Positions 55,725-62,693 of a stretch of 64,000 nt of DNA are shown piece by piece (the stretch's first letter is position 1; each line of letters starts with the position of its first letter). The notes under the pieces were generated by a model. The model ran no database searches. It was not told the origin of the DNA and saw only the letters and a program-made list of their open reading frames with translations. The translations under genes were made by a program, and so were the position numbers. The stretch is from Streptococcus equinus. GTDB taxonomy: Bacteria; Bacillota; Bacilli; Lactobacillales; Streptococcaceae. The DNA lies in contig NZ_FNJK01000003.1 in NCBI RefSeq assembly GCF_900104225.1, positions 166,863 to 230,862 on the forward strand, given 5' to 3'.

Positions 55725-55764
55725 CTTTAATAAGTTTGGATAGTATATTATTGGGAGGATAAAA

Positions 55765-55974
55765 ATGGAAAAAGGTGTTATTTATGAAGGTTCTTCATTT
55801 AAAAATTTAAATGAAGTTGATTTATGTGAGATATCTGGTGGTGGTATTGATCCTGTTCTTGTTGCTGGAGCTTGTATGATTGGAGTCGCAGGTGCTGGTC
55901 CCTTAGGTTGTGCTGGAGTGGCAATATTTACTTGGGGATTCTATAATGGGTACGAAGGAGCTAAAAGAGGTTAA
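55765..55974 (+). CDS. Class II bacteriocin precursor, 69 residues
   Basis: A 26-residue leader MEKGVIYEGSSFKNLNEV followed by DLCEISGG, then a product of 43 residues starting GIDPVLVAGACMIGVAGAG, with two cysteines (GACMIG and GCAGV) and GxxxG motifs. Probable second peptide of a pair with the 55554 product, 40 nt upstream. GGGAGG precedes the ATG. Confidence 0.86.
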   Translation: MEKGVIYEGSSFKNLNEVDLCEISGGGIDPVLVAGACMIGVAGAGPLGCAGVAIFTWGFYNGYEGAKRG

Positions 55975-55978
55975 TTCT

Positions 55979-56173
55979 ATGAAGTCTGATATTTACAAAA
56001 ATATTTTAATTAGTATGCTTGTGTTGGTACTTATTGGAATTGTCATGATGCTAATTGATTATTTTGTATACGGTAAGAGCTTTTGGAATTCAACAACTTG
56101 TAAATTAATTTTTGCGGGACTATTTGTTTATTATTTATACAGATTTTATTTAAAAAATGATAGTCAATTTTAG
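55979..56173 (+). CDS. Small membrane protein, probable immunity peptide
   Basis: A 64-residue protein with two membrane helices (ILISMLVLVLIGIVMMLIDY and KLIFAGLFVYYLYRFYL). ATG at 55979, 9 nt after GAGG and 4 nt after the bacteriocin stop. Position and topology fit immunity to the preceding peptide pair. An in-frame start further upstream at 55910 lies inside the bacteriocin gene and is unlikely. Confidence 0.66.
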   Translation: MKSDIYKNILISMLVLVLIGIVMMLIDYFVYGKSFWNSTTCKLIFAGLFVYYLYRFYLKNDSQF

Positions 56174-56188
56174 AGTTATTGTTTTCAC

Positions 56189-56216
56189 AGCTGATAGATC
56201 AAACTATCAGCTTTTG
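56189..56216 (+). terminator. Terminator of the P7 operon
   Basis: AGCTGATAG / CTATCAGCT stem, then TTTTG. Confidence 0.85.
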
Positions 56217-56233
56217 TTTTGAAGGGAGATTTT

Positions 56234-56848
56234 ATGAAAAAGAGTGTTTTGAAAGCAACAATTTTGTTATCGGCAGCGGTTTTATCAATGGCTACCGTTT
56301 CTGTTTTTGCTGATGATGAGCTTGTGCCTGCAACTGAAGTGACAGAAGTTGTGGATAATACTGTGGAAAATTCAGCTGATCAGGCAAGTGATGTTCAAGA
56401 GACTCAAACAAGTGCGACTAATTTAGAAACGTCAGCTGAGGCAGAAGAAGCTGAAGTCACTATTCCTCAATATGAAGAAAATGTTGCTGAATTTAACCAA
56501 GTTCTAATGACTGATGTTTACTCTATGTTTACAGAAGATGGCAAAGAGCACGTGATTTATTTTGGTAGACCAACTTGCTATTATTGTCGCCAGTTTTCAC
56601 AAGAGTTAAAAGATTTCAACACTCTTATGAATAATCGTTTAGAATATTACAATACTGATAGTCAGGATTTTGATGAGGCAGCAGCGAATTTTCTGTTTAG
56701 AACAGTTGGCATCCCTGGAACGCCGACTATTATTCGCTTACAAAATGGTCAAATCGTGAGTGTCTGGGTTGGTGGGGGAATTTCTGGTCAAGAACTTTAT
56801 GATTATCTTTTTACTGGAAAAATTCCAGCAGCTATTGCAGGAGAATAA
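56234..56848 (+). CDS. Secreted thioredoxin-like bacteriocin accessory protein (PedC/BrcD type)
   Basis: A 204-residue protein with a signal peptide ([20 protein letters not shown], cut near VFADD), an acidic Glu/Thr-rich spacer (about 30-75) and a thioredoxin fold with the CxxC site [11 protein letters not shown] (Cys115, Cys118) and the cis-Pro loop [10 protein letters not shown]. Such proteins make disulfides in double-cysteine bacteriocins; three of the peptides here have two cysteines. ATG at 56234 after GAAGGGAGA. No pheromone repeat is seen directly upstream, so it may be read through from P7. Confidence 0.85.
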   Translation: MKKSVLKATILLSAAVLSMATVSVFADDELVPATEVTEVVDNTVENSADQASDVQETQTSATNLETSAEAEEAEVTIPQYEENVAEFNQVLMTDVYSMFTEDGKEHVIYFGRPTCYYCRQFSQELKDFNTLMNNRLEYYNTDSQDFDEAAANFLFRTVGIPGTPTIIRLQNGQIVSVWVGGGISGQELYDYLFTGKIPAAIAGE

Positions 56849-56938
56849 TTTAAAAGAGTTAAGAAAAAATATCTACTCTTCTAAGTTTGTTAGTAGTGAT
56901 TCCCATGTTTTAAAATGCCAGATTTTTTTATCTTATTT

Positions 56939-57005
56939 ACCGTTCGCGACTGAATTTTAACCGTTTATGACATTAACGGTTATCAATTAAAATTTATGCT
57001 AAACT
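56939..57005 (+). promoter_or_regulatory. Pheromone-responsive promoter P9
   Basis: ACCGTTCGCGAC (56939-56950) and ACCGTTTATGAC (56960-56971), 28 bp, TGC-TAAACT (57000-57005). Followed by GTCAGTTGTAACGAC as after P6. Confidence 0.83.
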
Positions 57006-57055
57006 AAGAATTGTCAGTTGTAACGACAAATAAAAAGTAAAATTGGAAAGAAAAC

Positions 57056-57202
57056 ATGACAAATTGGAGAACTGTTCTAAAAAATATACTGTTTTTAGCA
57101 TTGGGAGTGAAGGCAGTATTATCGATGGATGGTTTGTTAGTAAAAGGAGTTCTCGTTTTTTTCACAATGTTTATATTGTATGATATTAATAAAGTAAATT
57201 AG
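57056..57202 (+). CDS. Small membrane protein, 48 residues, under pheromone control
   Basis: Starts MTNWRTVLKNILFLALGVKA and has two hydrophobic stretches (NILFLALGVKAVL and GVLVFFTMFILYDI). ATG 12 nt after TTGGAAAG. No double-glycine leader, so an immunity peptide is more likely than a bacteriocin. First gene after P9. No family recognised. Confidence 0.6.
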   Translation: MTNWRTVLKNILFLALGVKAVLSMDGLLVKGVLVFFTMFILYDINKVN

Positions 57203-57207
57203 TTTTT

Positions 57208-57423
57208 ATGTGTTATTCTATTTTTGTTATTTTATATTGTGTTATTTTGGCAATAATTGCTGTTGATGGCTTTAGTATCAAGAAGAGTAGAAAAACGTCT
57301 ACTTATATTTGTTTTTTGATTTTTTATTCTTTAACTCAAAAAGAAGGTACTACTACTCCGTTGTCAATAGTTTGCTTACTTGTTTTGATGTTGATCTATT
57401 ATGAAAATAGGGATATCAACTGA
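57208..57423 (+). CDS. Small membrane protein, 71 residues
   Basis: Two to three hydrophobic segments (YSIFVILYCVILAIIAVDG, ICFLIFYSL, LSIVCLLVLMLIYYE) with a basic loop (FSIKKSRKTS). It lies 5 nt after the 48-residue gene, without its own ribosome binding site, so translation would depend on coupling. Possible immunity protein. A terminator follows. Confidence 0.5.
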   Translation: MCYSIFVILYCVILAIIAVDGFSIKKSRKTSTYICFLIFYSLTQKEGTTTPLSIVCLLVLMLIYYENRDIN

Positions 57424-57472
57424 TAACAATTTAATTGAAGTAATTTATTAGGTATTACTATTATGATAGGTG

Positions 57473-57502
57473 AAGCTGATAGTTTATTCTGTCAGCTTTT
57501 TT
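57473..57502 (+). terminator. Terminator of the P9 operon
   Basis: AAGCTGA / TCAGCTT stem and T run. Confidence 0.82.
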
Positions 57503-57512
57503 AGTTCTAAAC

Positions 57513-57579
57513 GCCGTTTACGACGAAAAATTAACTGTTTACGACATAGGTGTTTTTTTCACCGAATTTCTTTTATAAT
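57513..57579 (+). promoter_or_regulatory. Pheromone-responsive promoter P10 of the regulator genes
   Basis: GCCGTTTACGAC (57513-57524) and ACTGTTTACGAC (57534-57545), 28 bp, TATAAT (57574-57579). The consensus -10 allows basal expression; the repeats predict positive autoregulation. Confidence 0.85.
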
Positions 57580-57633
57580 AGAAAGGGATAGTCTTTAAAT
57601 AATCAAAAGAATAGTTTAGGTAGGGAGAGGTTT

Positions 57634-58365
57634 ATGTTAGATATTTTTATCCTTGAGGATAATATCACGCAACAATTTCGAATTGAACGTCAGATTGAGA
57701 TGATTATGGAAAAAAATCATTGGGAATATCAGCGCTTAGAAGCCTTTGCGGCATCCAAGGATATTATTGTGAAAGCAGCTGAAAAAGGTGAGCATCAGAT
57801 TTTCTTTCTTGATTTGGAAATCAAAGATGATGAAAAGCAAGGTTTGGATGTGGCAAAAGCCATTCGTGAAAAAGATCCAACTGCTATCATTGTTTTTGTG
57901 ACAACCCATTCTGAATTTATGCTGCTAACTTACCAGTCTTTAGTTGGTGCAATTGATTTTATTGATAAAAATTTAAATGATGAAGCATTTGGCACTCGTC
58001 TAGAATTGTGTTTAAAAGAAGCGCTAAAACATCAAAATAGTAATTTTGGTGAGAATTCTTATCTTTTTGAAACAGCCAAAGCTAGAATCCGTGTAGCTTA
58101 TGATGATATCTTGTATTTTGAAACATCGCCAACTGTGCATCGCGTGATTCTACATACCAAAACAGGTCAAACAGAGTTTTATGGCACAATCGCTGAAGTA
58201 GCCAAATCAGATAAACGTTTGTTGAAATGTCACCGCTCATTTGTGATTAATGTTAATAATGTCACAGAATTTGACAAAAGTACCCGAACAGCTTACTTTG
58301 AAGATGGTTCTTACTGCCAAGTCTCAAGAGATAAAGTCAAAAAACTAATGGCAGAAATGAGGTGA
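57634..58365 (+). CDS. LytTR response regulator (BlpR/ComE type)
   Basis: A 243-residue regulator: receiver domain (about 1-125) with Asp60 in QIFFLDLEIKDD, and C-terminal LytTR DNA-binding domain (about 140-243: RIRVAYDDILYFETSPTVHR, then LLKCHRSFVINVNNV). It should bind the 21-bp-period repeats of the island after phosphorylation by the kinase encoded 4 nt downstream. ATG after GGGAGAGG. Its own promoter has the repeats. BlpR and ComE homologues cannot be separated here, so no symbol. Confidence 0.92.
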   Translation: MLDIFILEDNITQQFRIERQIEMIMEKNHWEYQRLEAFAASKDIIVKAAEKGEHQIFFLDLEIKDDEKQGLDVAKAIREKDPTAIIVFVTTHSEFMLLTYQSLVGAIDFIDKNLNDEAFGTRLELCLKEALKHQNSNFGENSYLFETAKARIRVAYDDILYFETSPTVHRVILHTKTGQTEFYGTIAEVAKSDKRLLKCHRSFVINVNNVTEFDKSTRTAYFEDGSYCQVSRDKVKKLMAEMR

Positions 58366-58369
58366 TGGG

Positions 58370-59692
58370 ATGATAAAAGCAATTTTAATTTTTTATGCTT
58401 CACAACTTACTTATTATCCTGTTATCATGACAATTTTTGCGAATGTAAGAGGAGAAAAACTAAACTTACGAGAAATTATAACAATATCATTGTCATTTTT
58501 TGTTATTGATATTACACCGTTTCCTACCATTATAGGGAGAATCCTAATATTATTTTTAATATCTTACTTTAGTAGAAAAGATTTTCCGTTATCTTTGCAT
58601 ATGTTTAATGGTAGTTTCCCGTGGGTTATTGATAGCATCATTATTAGGACTATTAGTTTTTTTGTTCTTCCAATATTTGGGCTAGATTATATTGTCCTAA
58701 GTAAAAATAATATTTTATTTATTTTTGTGCAGCTTTCTGTTTTATTGGTTTACCTTCTAATTATCAAAATATCAAAAATCAATTTTCAAACTTTTATTGA
58801 GATTAGTGAAATTAAATCATTGCGTAAAAAGTTAGTCTTTACAGATGTTACGATGATTTTTTACTATGTTGTGATTGAATCTTTAACTGCAGTAGAGTTT
58901 AAAAGAAAAATTCCAACTTTGATATACCGAGAATGGCTAGTATTTCTGTATTTTTTATTTTTTATTCTTATGATTATTTACATGAGCCGTTCTTATCAAA
59001 ATAGACTTGAAAAAGAGATTGCTAGTGCCCGCGAGCAAGAATTAAGATATTTATCAGCTTACAGCAAGAAAGTTGAAGGTTTGTACGAGGAGTTACGTGC
59101 CTTTCGTCATGATTATGCTAATATCTTAGTCAGCTTAAAAGAGGGAATTGATCAAGATGATATGGGGCTGGTTCGAAAAATCTATGATTCTGTTCTAGAG
59201 GATTCGGCAGATTTTATTCGAAATAGCAAATTTAACATTGGTCGCTTGGCTAATATCAAAGATGATGCTATAAAGAGTCTTTTATCAGCTAAATTTTTAG
59301 AAGCAGAAGCCAATCATATTGAAGTAAATTTAGAGGTTAAGGATAAGATTGGAGTACCCGATATTCCGCTACTAGATTATATTCGCTTGCTTGCTATTTT
59401 ATGTGATAATGCCATTGAAGCAGCGCTTGAAGCAGAAAATCCAGCTATTACAATTGCGTGTTTTTATCAAGATGATGACTATGTGCTAATTGTAGATAAT
59501 ACGACTAAGGAAGAAAGTGTCCCAGTTAATTTGATTTATCAAAAAGATTATTCAAGTAAAGGACATGGACGAGGTATTGGTCTTACAACGATTCATCAGA
59601 TGATGCGAAAATATTCCAATCTTTCTGTTCAAACAAATAGTGAAAATTACCATTTCAGCCAAACTATTCGTATTAAAAAGGCATTCGATTGA
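58370..59692 (+). CDS. Peptide-pheromone histidine kinase 1 (BlpH/ComD, HPK10 type)
   Basis: A 440-residue kinase with about six to seven membrane helices in the first 210 residues, a coiled linker and the HPK10 kinase part: His247 in AFRHDYANILVSL, N box LLAILCDNAIEAAL, G box GHGRGIGLTTIHQM. It senses the exported double-glycine peptide and phosphorylates the regulator. From about residue 205 on it is nearly identical to kinase 2 at 60185, while the sensor halves differ more. Confidence 0.91.
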   Translation: MIKAILIFYASQLTYYPVIMTIFANVRGEKLNLREIITISLSFFVIDITPFPTIIGRILILFLISYFSRKDFPLSLHMFNGSFPWVIDSIIIRTISFFVLPIFGLDYIVLSKNNILFIFVQLSVLLVYLLIIKISKINFQTFIEISEIKSLRKKLVFTDVTMIFYYVVIESLTAVEFKRKIPTLIYREWLVFLYFLFFILMIIYMSRSYQNRLEKEIASAREQELRYLSAYSKKVEGLYEELRAFRHDYANILVSLKEGIDQDDMGLVRKIYDSVLEDSADFIRNSKFNIGRLANIKDDAIKSLLSAKFLEAEANHIEVNLEVKDKIGVPDIPLLDYIRLLAILCDNAIEAALEAENPAITIACFYQDDDYVLIVDNTTKEESVPVNLIYQKDYSSKGHGRGIGLTTIHQMMRKYSNLSVQTNSENYHFSQTIRIKKAFD

Positions 59693-59709
59693 AAAATCGA
59701 ATGCTTTTT
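59675..59709. terminator. Bidirectional terminator between kinase 1 and the pheromone gene
   Basis: AAAAAGGCATTCGAT / ATCGAATGCTTTTT with a short GAAAA loop; it overlaps the kinase stop codon and serves both converging genes. Confidence 0.9.
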
Positions 59710-59711
59710 GG

Positions 59712-59861
59712 TTACGTTTGATTTTTAGGTTTATTAATAGCTTTGAACCAATCAATAACACCAGTAAGTAGAGGATTACCATTTCCTCCAACTGTCTTCT
59801 CCAAGTCAGATTCTGTTAGAGTTTTAACAGATTCCAACTCTGACATTTTCCATTCTGTCAT
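59712..59861 (-). CDS. Double-glycine peptide pheromone precursor (49 residues)
   Basis: Read leftward from ATG 59861, 9 nt after GGAGG. A 26-residue leader (starting MTEWKMSELESVKTL, ending LEKTVGG) precedes a 23-residue peptide that begins NGNPLLTGVIDWFK and ends KPKNQT, amphipathic and basic. The last part (IDWFK...NKPK) resembles, from memory, the S. gallolyticus gallocin-stimulating peptide. It lies between two cognate kinases and has a degenerate repeat pair in its promoter. It is almost certainly the BlpC/ComC-like inducing signal, exported by the C39 transporter. Not noticed by standard ORF size cut-offs. Confidence 0.88.
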   Translation of the reverse strand: MTEWKMSELESVKTLTESDLEKTVGGNGNPLLTGVIDWFKAINKPKNQT

Positions 59862-59886
59862 AACTGTTTTACCTCCAGTCAATGTT

Positions 59887-59954
59887 ATTTTATCAGAAAA
59901 TTTTTTAAGAACAGCATGAATTTCCTAAAAGGCTCAAAAATATTCCTGAAATGA
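59887..59954 (-). promoter_or_regulatory. Promoter P11 of the pheromone gene, degenerate repeats (leftward)
   Basis: On the minus strand TCATTTCAGGAA (59943-59954) and GCCTTTTAGGAA (59922-59933), 21-bp period, about 29 bp to TGA-TAAAAT (hexamer 59887-59892). Poor match to ACCGTTTACGAC (second copy 8 of 12), so probably low-affinity control of the signal gene. Confidence 0.6.
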
Positions 59955-60023
59955 CCATTTTTTATCTTATTGAGGAGTAACTGTTCATGATAAGGTGTTT
60001 TTTTATACAATTTCCTTTATAAT
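59954..60023 (+). promoter_or_regulatory. Decayed pheromone promoter P12 before the regulator remnant
   Basis: ACCATTTTTTAT (59954-59965) and ACTGTTCATGAT (59980-59991) are 26 instead of 21 bp apart and the TATAAT (60018-60023) is 26 instead of 28 bp further on. It resembles P10 but the spacing rule is broken. Confidence 0.6.
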
Positions 60024-60078
60024 AGAGAGTATTAGTTTTTGAGATAATCAAAAGAATAGTTGAGGTAGGGAGAGATTT

Positions 60079-60180
60079 GTGGTGAATATATTTATTCTCG
60101 AAATGAATATTAAACAAGAATTTTATAAAAGACATTGTGGTACAATCAAGTCTAAAAAACTAATGGCAGAAATGAGGTGA
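60079..60180 (+). pseudogene. Remnant of a second LytTR response regulator gene (33 codons)
   Basis: An in-frame ORF with the first 13 or so residues of the regulator (VNIFILEMNIKQEF compared with LDIFILEDNITQQF of the intact gene) joined to its last residues KKLMAEMR. The whole receiver core and LytTR domain are missing. The 5' region (GGTAGGGAGAG) and the junction to kinase 2 are copies of the 57.6-58.4 kb arrangement. It cannot act as a regulator but may still couple translation into kinase 2, 4 nt downstream. Confidence 0.85.
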
Positions 60181-60184
60181 TGGG

Positions 60185-61513
60185 ATGATAAAAGTGAGTT
60201 TATTGGGTTACCTTGTTGAGGCATTTTATTATCCTGTCATTATGATAATATATTCAAATATTAGAGGGGGTAAATTAAAATTATGGGAGATTATAGCGAT
60301 ATCGTTATCATTTTTTGCTATTGATTTTACTTGCTTTTATACAATTGTCTTTAGGTTTTTGGTCTTAGCGTTTTTATCTTATAAGAGAGATAAAGAGTTA
60401 CCATTATCTTTACATATATTTTACGCTAGTTTTCCATGGGTAATAGAAAGTATTTTTAAAAGATTAATAGGTTTCTTTATTTTTCCAATTTTTTGTTCAG
60501 GGTATGCGGATTTAGGGAATAATTTAGTATATATAACTGTTGAAGCATCTGTCGTTTTACTTTACTTTGTGCTAATTAATCTTTCAAAAATAGATTTTCA
60601 ATCCTTTATTGAATTAAGTGAAATAAAAGATCTACGAAAAAAATTAATTTTTACAGATATAACGATGGTTTTTTATTATATTATGGTTGAATTTTTGGTT
60701 AGTATGGAAGCTTATGGTGGTGTTAATAATTTAATCTATCGACAATGGTTAGTAGTTATTTACTTCATTTTCTTTATTTTAATGTTATTTTATATGAACC
60801 GTTCTTACCAAAATAAGCTTGAGAAAGAGATTGCTATTGCTCGTGAGAAAGAGCTAAACTATTTGTCGGCTTATAGCAAGAAAATTGAAGCTTTGTATGA
60901 GGAATTGCGCGCTTTTCGTCATGATTATGCCAATATTTTGGTCAGTTTGAGAGAAGGCATTGATCGAAAAGATATCGGAATGATTCAGAAAATCTACGAT
61001 TCTGTTTTGGAGGACTCGGCTGATTTTATTCAAAATAGTAAATTTAACATTAGTCGCTTGGCAAATATCGAAGATGATGCCATAAAAAGTCTTTTATCTG
61101 CTAAATTTTTAGAGGCTGAAGCTAAGCATATTGAAGTTGACTTGGAAGTTAAGGAAAAAATCGGAGTGCCTGATATTCCACTATTAGATTACATTCGTCT
61201 TTTGGCTATTTTGTGTGATAACGCCATCGAAGCAGCCTTGGAAGCTGAGCACTCTGCGATAACCATTGCTTGTTTTTATCAAGATGATGACTATGTGTTG
61301 ATGGTGGATAACACGACCAAAGAAGAGCAGGTTCCTGTCGATTTGATTTATCAAAAAGATTATTCAAGTAAAGGCAATGGCCGAGGAATTGGCCTGACAA
61401 CAATTCATCAAATGGTTAGAAAATACCAGAATTTAACGATTGAAACAGATAGTAAGGATTATCATTTTTGTCAGAGCATACGTATAAAAAACATGCCAAC
61501 TTCAAAAAAATGA
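60185..61513 (+). CDS. Peptide-pheromone histidine kinase 2 (BlpH/ComD type)
   Basis: A 442-residue paralogue of kinase 1. The membrane half (1-200) shares the plan but differs in many residues (for example VSLLGYLVEAFYYPVIMIIY against AILIFYASQLTYYPVIMTIF), while the kinase half (His246 in AFRHDYANILVSL; DNAIEAALEAEH; GNGRGIGLTTIHQM) is nearly identical. So it should talk to the same regulator but may sense another peptide. Its own regulator gene is a 33-codon remnant. Confidence 0.9.
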   Translation: MIKVSLLGYLVEAFYYPVIMIIYSNIRGGKLKLWEIIAISLSFFAIDFTCFYTIVFRFLVLAFLSYKRDKELPLSLHIFYASFPWVIESIFKRLIGFFIFPIFCSGYADLGNNLVYITVEASVVLLYFVLINLSKIDFQSFIELSEIKDLRKKLIFTDITMVFYYIMVEFLVSMEAYGGVNNLIYRQWLVVIYFIFFILMLFYMNRSYQNKLEKEIAIAREKELNYLSAYSKKIEALYEELRAFRHDYANILVSLREGIDRKDIGMIQKIYDSVLEDSADFIQNSKFNISRLANIEDDAIKSLLSAKFLEAEAKHIEVDLEVKEKIGVPDIPLLDYIRLLAILCDNAIEAALEAEHSAITIACFYQDDDYVLMVDNTTKEEQVPVDLIYQKDYSSKGNGRGIGLTTIHQMVRKYQNLTIETDSKDYHFCQSIRIKNMPTSKK

Positions 61514-61536
61514 CGTTCTAATTTTCAAAGGATTTG

Positions 61537-61568
61537 GGACTGTGTCGCGTAGAAGACCAGTCCTTTTT
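61537..61568 (+). terminator. Terminator after kinase 2
   Basis: GGACTG / CAGTCC stem with a 15-nt loop and TTTTTG. Confidence 0.75.
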
Positions 61569-61622
61569 GTTTTGCCTTAAGTAATTTTAGTAAATACATA
61601 CTGACTTTGACGGCTTGTTTTT

Positions 61623-61689
61623 ACCGTTTACGACGAAAAAACGACGATTTACGACTTATGCAGTTTTGGTACTAAAAAAGTTTTATAAT
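61623..61689 (+). promoter_or_regulatory. Pheromone-responsive promoter P13 of immunity genes
   Basis: ACCGTTTACGAC (61623-61634) and ACGATTTACGAC (61644-61655), 28 bp, TATAAT (61684-61689). Confidence 0.85.
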
Positions 61690-61748
61690 GAAAGTGATTA
61701 ATCTGTCACCTTTTCGTGTGATATTATGTCTAGTTTTTAGGGAGATTT

Positions 61749-61901
61749 ATGATGTTTAAAAGCTTATTTTCAAAATATAAGATAACAATTGTAGTTATTG
61801 CTTTTGCATTGCTAATATTGGCTTATCCAATCATCTTCGAAACCCTGTATGCATCTGGACGAGAGTTCAGTCGAAGTCTTGTCAATGCCTTATTTCCATA
61901 A
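61749..61901 (+). CDS. Small single-span membrane protein, 50 residues
   Basis: Begins MMFKSLFSKYKITIV, has one membrane helix (TIVVIAFALLILAYPIIF) and an amphipathic end (SGREFSRSLVNALFP). AGGGAGA precedes the first of two adjacent ATGs. First gene of the P13 operon, 11 nt before an EntA-type immunity gene; probably itself an immunity or anti-membrane-damage peptide. No double-glycine leader. Confidence 0.62.
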   Translation: MMFKSLFSKYKITIVVIAFALLILAYPIIFETLYASGREFSRSLVNALFP

Positions 61902-61912
61902 AGGAGAAAGTT

Positions 61913-62218
61913 ATGAGTAAATTAGTTAAAGAAGAATTATTAAACGACGTGTATAATCTTGTTTTGTCAACAGATATCAAAGATGATGAGCGTCAAACTT
62001 TGCTTGCGTTTAAAAATACAGTGGAGCGTGGTGGAGATTTTGATAAAGCAGTTGTAAATTTGGCTTCAGATTTACGTCAGATTGGTGTGGCAAATATTAC
62101 TAAAAAAGAAAAAATGTCTCCAAGTGTCAATGAATTTTATAAGACGATTTCAAGTCATGGATTGTTTGAAGGAAATCTTGCGCGTGGACTAGCTGCTACT
62201 GGCGTTATTTTTCATTGA
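61913..62218 (+). CDS. Bacteriocin immunity protein, enterocin A immunity family
   Basis: A 101-residue soluble helical protein with the four-helix-bundle pattern of EntA-type immunity proteins (LLNDVYNLVLSTDIKDDERQ, then LLAFKNTVERGGDFDKAVVN). Such proteins sit at the inner face of the membrane and protect the mannose-PTS receptor from class IIa bacteriocins. No class IIa (YGNGV) peptide is in the window, so it may be an orphan giving cross-protection. ATG after AAGGAGA. Confidence 0.85.
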   Translation: MSKLVKEELLNDVYNLVLSTDIKDDERQTLLAFKNTVERGGDFDKAVVNLASDLRQIGVANITKKEKMSPSVNEFYKTISSHGLFEGNLARGLAATGVIFH

Positions 62219-62235
62219 AAAGGGGGAAAAATGAA

Positions 62236-62529
62236 ATGGGAAAATTAAAATGGTTTTCAGGTGGAAAAGAAAGAAGAGAAGAAGCTATTCGTATTATTGA
62301 GGAGCTACTTTTAGACTTACAAACGAACGATTCTGCTGTAGATGTCAAAAGGACATTGACACATTATCTTAATGAATTTAAAACAAATGGAACTTCATTT
62401 CCTTTTCTTATGAATCGTATGAGTTTAGAATTAACAGATGCCATTTTACATAGCAAAGTTTCCTTTACTCCAAAACAATCTGAAAAATTTAAAGAACTTA
62501 GAAAATTAATGGAAATTAGAATCTACTAG
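62236..62529 (+). CDS. Bacteriocin immunity-like helical protein
   Basis: A 97-residue protein, MGKLKWFSGGKERREEAIRI, then helices resembling the preceding immunity protein (IIEELLLDLQTNDSAVDVKR, HYLNEFKTNGTSFPFLMNRM). Probably another EntA-type immunity protein. I choose ATG 62236, 9 nt after AGGGGG; a TTG start at 62215 would overlap the upstream stop by 4 nt and add seven residues. Confidence 0.75.
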   Translation: MGKLKWFSGGKERREEAIRIIEELLLDLQTNDSAVDVKRTLTHYLNEFKTNGTSFPFLMNRMSLELTDAILHSKVSFTPKQSEKFKELRKLMEIRIY

Positions 62530-62553
62530 GTAACGTCAATTAATACAACAAAT

Positions 62554-62580
62554 AAAAGGCTTTAGGGCCTTTTTATTTTT
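62554..62580 (+). terminator. Terminator of the P13 operon
   Basis: AAAAGGC / GCCTTTT stem and T-rich tail. Confidence 0.82.
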
Positions 62581-62693
62581 TATAAAAATAACTATACCCA
62601 ATATTAATGCAACGTGATACAATTAAAAAAGTCACAATTTTTAAGATTAAAATCTTTAGATAGTAAATGATAAATGAGAAAAGGGAGATTTAA

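Noticed and set aside
57208..57423. Treating the 71-residue ORF as a bacteriocin
   Set aside because: No double-glycine leader and several membrane helices; kept as a possible immunity protein only.
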